Shown here: piece by piece, positions 60,393 to 64,000 of the stretch
Position numbering within the stretch: position 1 is the stretch's first letter
How the letters are laid out: the number at the start of each line of letters is the position of its first letter
NCBI RefSeq assembly: GCF_030014955.1
Contig: NZ_JAGRPV010000001.1
Coordinates: 4,836,001-4,900,000, forward strand
Direction: 5' to 3'
DNA length: 64,000 nt
Origin: Cohnella hashimotonis
GTDB lineage: Bacteria; Bacillota; Bacilli; Paenibacillales; Paenibacillaceae
The notes under the pieces: generated by a model
Databases searched by the model: none
What the model saw: the letters and a program-made list of their open reading frames with translations, nothing else
Told to the model about the DNA's origin: nothing
Translations under genes and position numbers: made by a program

Positions 60393-61367
60393 TCAATAGA
60401 GCGACTGCTGGTTCACCTTGCGCGACCAGGCGTTGACGGCGACGACGAGGATAAACGCGATGACCGATTTGAAAAGCCCGACCGCCGCGCCGTAGGAGAA
60501 CATCCCATTTTGCAGGCCGTACCGGTACGTGTAAGTATCGATGACGTCCGAATATTCGAGCACGGTCGTGTTCTGCAGCAGGTACTGCTGATCGAAGCCC
60601 GCGTTCAGCACGTTGCCGACGGCCAGAATCGACAGAATGACGATGGTCGGCTTGAGCGACGGGAGCGTGACGTTCCACATCTGACGCCAGCGGCTCGCGC
60701 CGTCGACGCGCGCCGCCTCGTACAGCTCGGGATTGATGCCGGCGATCGCCGCCAGATAGATGATGGCGTTGAAGCCCATGTCCTTCCACGTGTTGGAGAG
60801 GGCGATGATGCCCCAGAAGGCGTGGCCGTTTTGCAGGAACTGGATGGGCTTGTCGACGAGATGTAGCGCCATCAGAAGCTCGTTGATCGCGCCCTGGGAA
60901 GACAGCAGCGTCACGATGATATTGGCCGCGATGACCCAGGAGATGAAGTGCGGCAGGTAGCTGACCGTCTGCACGAATCGCTTGAACAGGCCGCCGCCCA
61001 CCTCGTTAATGAGAAGCGCGAGCACGATCGGCGCCGGAAACCCGATGAGCAGCGACAGCAGGCTTTGGGCGAGCGTGTTGCGCATGATCTTGTAAAAATC
61101 GCCGTTTTCGAAAAAGTAGCGGAACCACTGCGCGCCGACGAACTCGCTGTGAAAAAACGATCCGAAAAACGAGCCGCCGCCCGGCGAATAGTTGGTGAAG
61201 GCCATATACAGCCCGAACATCGGTCCGTAAGCGAACACGAGCGTGCACAGGAAGGCCGGCAAAATCATCAGGTACAAAATCTTTTGCTGCTTCATTTTTT
61301 TCCATTTGCCCGTCTTGCGGCTTGTTGCGATCGCCGGCGATGGCGGCTTTTTCAAACTGGCTTCCAT
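60393..61367 (-). CDS. Sugar ABC transporter permease (LplB-like)
   Basis: 324 residues, six predicted helices after a basic N-terminal segment (SRKTGKWKKMKQQK). EAA loop EAARVDGASRWRQMWNVTLP; the opening LMILPAFLCTLVFAYGPMFG and ending RKVNQQSLY are LplB-like. ATG 61367 has GAGGGAGGG 4-5 bases upstream. First gene of the second sugar cassette; promoter elements lie 80-110 bases upstream. Confidence 0.93.
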   Translation of the reverse strand: MEASLKKPPSPAIATSRKTGKWKKMKQQKILYLMILPAFLCTLVFAYGPMFGLYMAFTNYSPGGGSFFGSFFHSEFVGAQWFRYFFENGDFYKIMRNTLAQSLLSLLIGFPAPIVLALLINEVGGGLFKRFVQTVSYLPHFISWVIAANIIVTLLSSQGAINELLMALHLVDKPIQFLQNGHAFWGIIALSNTWKDMGFNAIIYLAAIAGINPELYEAARVDGASRWRQMWNVTLPSLKPTIVILSILAVGNVLNAGFDQQYLLQNTTVLEYSDVIDTYTYRYGLQNGMFSYGAAVGLFKSVIAFILVVAVNAWSRKVNQQSLY

Positions 61368-61446
61368 AGGTCCCTCCCTCTGGCGATACGGCACGACCTT
61401 AGTTCGATGATGCAGTCATTCATGCATGCGCTCCGTTGATAGGTTC

Positions 61447-61475
61447 ATTATAGATTCGGGCGGGAAGCGGTTTCT
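61447..61475 (-). promoter_or_regulatory. Promoter region and cre-like site of the second sugar cassette
   Basis: Minus-strand TATAAT at 61447-61452 is a good -10 element; no clear -35. AGAAACCGCTTCCC at 61462-61475 matches the cre core (AACCGCTT) with three outer mismatches and covers the -35 region, where CcpA-type repression would work. The rest of the 323-bp gap to 61717 holds only the terminator at 61634. Confidence 0.5.
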
Positions 61476-61633
61476 ATAACTCGTTCCTCGGAAACGCAAC
61501 GGTAAATAACACAGTTTCCGCGGGATTCGGATCGTTGTTTTGGAGCATACCGACGTCGCTTAATCCTCAGGTAATAGCTGCCGTGGAGTCATTCGCTTTT
61601 CCATAGACGACTACCAAAACCGGATCATTAACA

Positions 61634-61667
61634 ACACAAAGAGGCTCCATATAGAGCCTCTTTGTGT
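61634..61667 (-). terminator. Terminator after the SLH-anchored hydrolase gene
   Basis: Perfect 14-bp stem ACACAAAGAGGCTC / GAGCCTCTTTGTGT with loop TATATG, followed on the minus strand by TGTTAATG. Confidence 0.8.
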
Positions 61668-61717
61668 GCCGCGCCGCCAACCGACACATAGCTTCGCGCA
61701 TCGGTCGGTTCGTGCGT

Positions 61718-64000
61718 TTATGGTCGAATCAAAGCATACAGCAGCTGCGTGGCCTCCGCGCGCGTGGCAGGCGCCTGCGGCGCGAAGCGGCCGCCGTCTC
61801 TGCCTTGCAGCAGGCCGAGTTCCGCCGCCTCGTTCACGGCTTCTGCCGCCCAGGACGAGATGTCGCCTGCGTCCGCGAACGAACGGACCGGGGCAGCGTC
61901 GGGCGTCTTCGGGGGCGTGCCGGACGAGGCGCTGCCCGCGCCTTGCCTAGCCTCCTGCCAAGCATAGGCGCGCATGAGCATGACGGCGATCTCCTCCCGC
62001 GAGATCGGCGCGTTGGGAGCGAACGCGGCTGCGTCTCTTCCCGTCGCAAGCCCCTGCTTCGCGGCTGCGGCCACGTAGCCCGCGTACCAGGACGCCGGGT
62101 CGACGTCCGCGAACCCGTCTTGCGCCTTCTGCTGCGGCACGAGGCCCAATCCGCGGACCAGAAGCACAGCGAATTCGGCGCGCGTGACCGACGCGCCGGG
62201 GTTAAAGGCACCGTTGCCCGTACCTTCAACGTACAACTTGGCCGCCATCTCCCGGATGACGCCAGCCGCCCAGTGATCGGCCGGCACGTCGCCGAACGTG
62301 CGGTCCAGCGCCAGCACGGCATAAACGCCGGGACCCGTGATCCCTGCCGTTACGCTGCCGCTTGCGAGCTTGCCTGGAACGTAGGCCGGCTTACCCGTCT
62401 CGTTCAAGCGATAGATGCCTCCCCTTGCAAAGTCGAAGCCCTCATCCGTCCGCAGCGTCAGTACGATCGGCGTGCCGAATTCGGACACCGTCTCGGCCGT
62501 TCCGCCAGCTGGCTTGACGGTCAGCTTGATCACGTAGATTCCGCCCTTCAAGGCAGCCTGCGCATTCGCAGCTGCGCCTGCCTGCTCCGCCAAACCGGCA
62601 GCCTGCGTGCTCTCGACCGGCGCCAGGCCGAGGGCGATCTCGCCGCCGTCCCGCTGTGCGGCCGGCAGACGATCAAGCAGCCGCTTCAGAACATCCGCCG
62701 GCAGCTCCAGCGAGAGCGCGCCCGCACGGACGGTCAGTCCCCGCTCGGCGAGCGAGGCGGCAAGCTTGCCGGACATGACAAGCTCCCGCACATCGTTTTT
62801 CAGCTCGACGGACGGGGCGCCTTGCGTCCCGCTCTGCCGGAGCATCTCTTCGGTCAGCACCGCCTTGCCGTCCTTCGCCGCCCCGGACGCTCCTGTATCG
62901 CTCGCCCCATTGCCAGGCTGATTGCCCGGCTGGCCGACCGGGCCGGCCGGCGCCGTCAACTGCAGCAGCCTGGACGCGGCTGGCGCCAGCGTCAACTGCA
63001 GCGTGCCGGTCGCCTCGGACGCTTCGCCCGTCCACAGATCCTTCGCCGCATACGTCAGCGAGGCGTCAAGGCCGGCGCGGCCGAGATCGATCGTTTTGTC
63101 CGCCGCGACGCTCGCGCTGTAGTTGAACACGGCCAGATAAAAATCGGCGCCGTCCTTCAAGACAAAAGCATCGGCCGCGTTCGCGCCCGTGTTGCCCTCG
63201 AGCGGCCGGAACGCCTTCCCTTTCAGCGCCAGGGCGATGACATCGCGGTTGCCGTACAGCGCCTCCATGTAGCCTTTCGCCTTCGGATCGTTCACATCGT
63301 CCGAGTCCAGCAGCACCGTGCCCGAGATGACGCCCGAATTGACCCGGCTGCGGGCCTCCTCCAGACTGTCCGCGCGCGACAGCGCCAGATGGTCGGGGTC
63401 CGTGTAACCGTAGATCGTGCCGTTTTGCCAGAAGCCGTACGTGAGCGAATTCAGCTCGTACTCGGTCTCGTTGATTTTCCCGTACGTGTCGCAGGAGATT
63501 CGTCTGGCGTGCGCGTACTGGCTCGGGAAGATCGGCGCGATCGATTCGCTGATGAACATTTTGCCGTCCAGCACCCGGTTCATGTAAGCCATGCCCTGGT
63601 TATAGGCTTGAATGCCGGTCGTGACGGCGGGATCGTAATGCTGTCCCTCAAGCGAACCGTGCGTGAGGAAGTCGAGCTTGATGTACGTGAAGCCGAGCGC
63701 CTTGAACTTGTTCAGGTAGTAGTCCATGCGCAGCCTGGCGCCGGGATGCGTCACGTCGAGCGGATACGCACCGTCCAGCGTCGGCAGCGGCTGCCCGTCT
63801 GCGCCCTTCAGCACGATGTCACCGTACGTGTACCGCCCGTCCGTGCCATCGACCGGCTGGCTCATATTGTTGCCCCAGTAGACGAAGGGGGCCCAGTAGA
63901 TGCCGGCGTGCTGGCCGTTCGACTTGATCTTTGCCACCGCTTGGGCGAGCTGCTCGTCGTTCAGATTATCCCAATAAGAATCCATGTTGATATATACGTT
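61718..64000 (-). CDS. Surface-anchored GH-D clan hydrolase with SLH domains, N-terminus missing
   Basis: 761 codons, open to the right window edge, so the N-terminal part is missing. The barrel carries FTYIKLDFLTHGSLEGQHYD with the probable nucleophile Asp and HARRISCDTYGKINETEYEL with the acid/base Asp, closely matching the intracellular enzyme at 55542. A Gly/Asn/Pro linker (GQPGNQPGNGASDTGASG) and a domain of about 150 residues lead to three SLH modules (each with the ADHWAAGVI- or ASWYAGYVA-like start and a TRAEFAVLL, SREEIAVML or TRAEATQLL end). SLH modules bind pyruvylated cell-wall polysaccharide, so the enzyme sits on the cell surface and supplies the ABC importer next door. Confidence 0.9.
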   Translation of the reverse strand, partial: NVYINMDSYWDNLNDEQLAQAVAKIKSNGQHAGIYWAPFVYWGNNMSQPVDGTDGRYTYGDIVLKGADGQPLPTLDGAYPLDVTHPGARLRMDYYLNKFKALGFTYIKLDFLTHGSLEGQHYDPAVTTGIQAYNQGMAYMNRVLDGKMFISESIAPIFPSQYAHARRISCDTYGKINETEYELNSLTYGFWQNGTIYGYTDPDHLALSRADSLEEARSRVNSGVISGTVLLDSDDVNDPKAKGYMEALYGNRDVIALALKGKAFRPLEGNTGANAADAFVLKDGADFYLAVFNYSASVAADKTIDLGRAGLDASLTYAAKDLWTGEASEATGTLQLTLAPAASRLLQLTAPAGPVGQPGNQPGNGASDTGASGAAKDGKAVLTEEMLRQSGTQGAPSVELKNDVRELVMSGKLAASLAERGLTVRAGALSLELPADVLKRLLDRLPAAQRDGGEIALGLAPVESTQAAGLAEQAGAAANAQAALKGGIYVIKLTVKPAGGTAETVSEFGTPIVLTLRTDEGFDFARGGIYRLNETGKPAYVPGKLASGSVTAGITGPGVYAVLALDRTFGDVPADHWAAGVIREMAAKLYVEGTGNGAFNPGASVTRAEFAVLLVRGLGLVPQQKAQDGFADVDPASWYAGYVAAAAKQGLATGRDAAAFAPNAPISREEIAVMLMRAYAWQEARQGAGSASSGTPPKTPDAAPVRSFADAGDISSWAAEAVNEAAELGLLQGRDGGRFAPQAPATRAEATQLLYALIRP

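Noticed and set aside
59473..60789. Longer 438-codon version of the YtcP-like permease
   Set aside because: The first 140 codons lie over the LplB-like gene in another frame; the GTG at 60366 with AAAGGAGG upstream gives a normal-length permease.

Overview
The window reads as a chromosomal segment of a GC-rich, low-G+C-phylum (Firmicutes) spore-former of the Paenibacillaceae, most like Cohnella or Paenibacillus. The signs are strong AGGAGG-type ribosome binding sites, a T-box leader in front of ilvB, an infC gene starting with ATT in front of rpmI-rplT, a YesM/YesN two-component pair, LplA/LplB/YtcP-type sugar ABC transporters, S-layer-homology anchored glycoside hydrolases and the Gram-positive mnmL-mnmM tRNA-modification pair. 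No rRNA, tRNA, prophage, insertion sequence or CRISPR array was seen.

Layout. 1-683: 5' end of ilvB with its T-box leader, terminator and promoter (minus strand). 0.9-6.3 kb: two GNAT acetyltransferases, a three-gene operon (DCC protein, SRPBCC/DoxX-like protein, DUF4166) and a histidine kinase/LuxR-type regulator pair. 6.5-9.1 kb: divergent proline-catabolism genes. 9.3-14.4 kb: a sugar ABC transporter cassette plus an unrecognised deacetylase-like protein. 14.4-15.5 kb: a dispersed repeat and an AT-rich orphan gene. 15.8-23.6 kb: YesM/YesN-type regulators divergent from a large secreted GH9 cellulase with a CcpA-type site. 23.9-25.8 kb: a Gly/Trp-rich small protein and infC-rpmI-rplT with leader and promoter. 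25.9-36.7 kb: a glycosyltransferase, a chemoreceptor, trmB, a metallo-hydrolase, mnmL-mnmM, a VOC protein, manA, a membrane protein and moaB. 36.7-37.6 kb: an 18-unit hairpin minisatellite. 37.7-41.7 kb: a drug exporter with a divergent TetR gene and palindromic operator, and a radical SAM protein. 42-47.3 kb: a nonsense-interrupted Rpn-type nuclease, GH1 beta-glucosidase, a lipoprotein, a HAD phosphatase and an XRE regulator. 47.3-48.2 kb: repeat-rich intergenic DNA. 48.2-52.1 kb: a sulfate ABC transporter operon. 52.2-55.5 kb: YjbQ, YigZ, pgi and DinB proteins. 55.5-64 kb: intracellular alpha-galactosidase-like GH, a second sugar ABC cassette, and a surface-anchored paralogue of the GH truncated by the window end.

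The main theme is plant-polysaccharide use: secreted and surface enzymes (GH9, SLH-anchored GH), two oligosaccharide importers, intracellular GH1 and GH-D clan hydrolases, entry enzymes (manA, pgi), a sensor/regulator pair and CcpA-type sites. The least explained content is non-coding: a three-copy dispersed element of about 350 bp with a conserved CCTGCA hairpin (14503, 29595, 47363), one copy of which carries an internal 14-bp minisatellite; a 52-bp hairpin array (36720-37620); and a 15-bp array that lies in frame just after the stop codon of the sulfate-binding protein gene.
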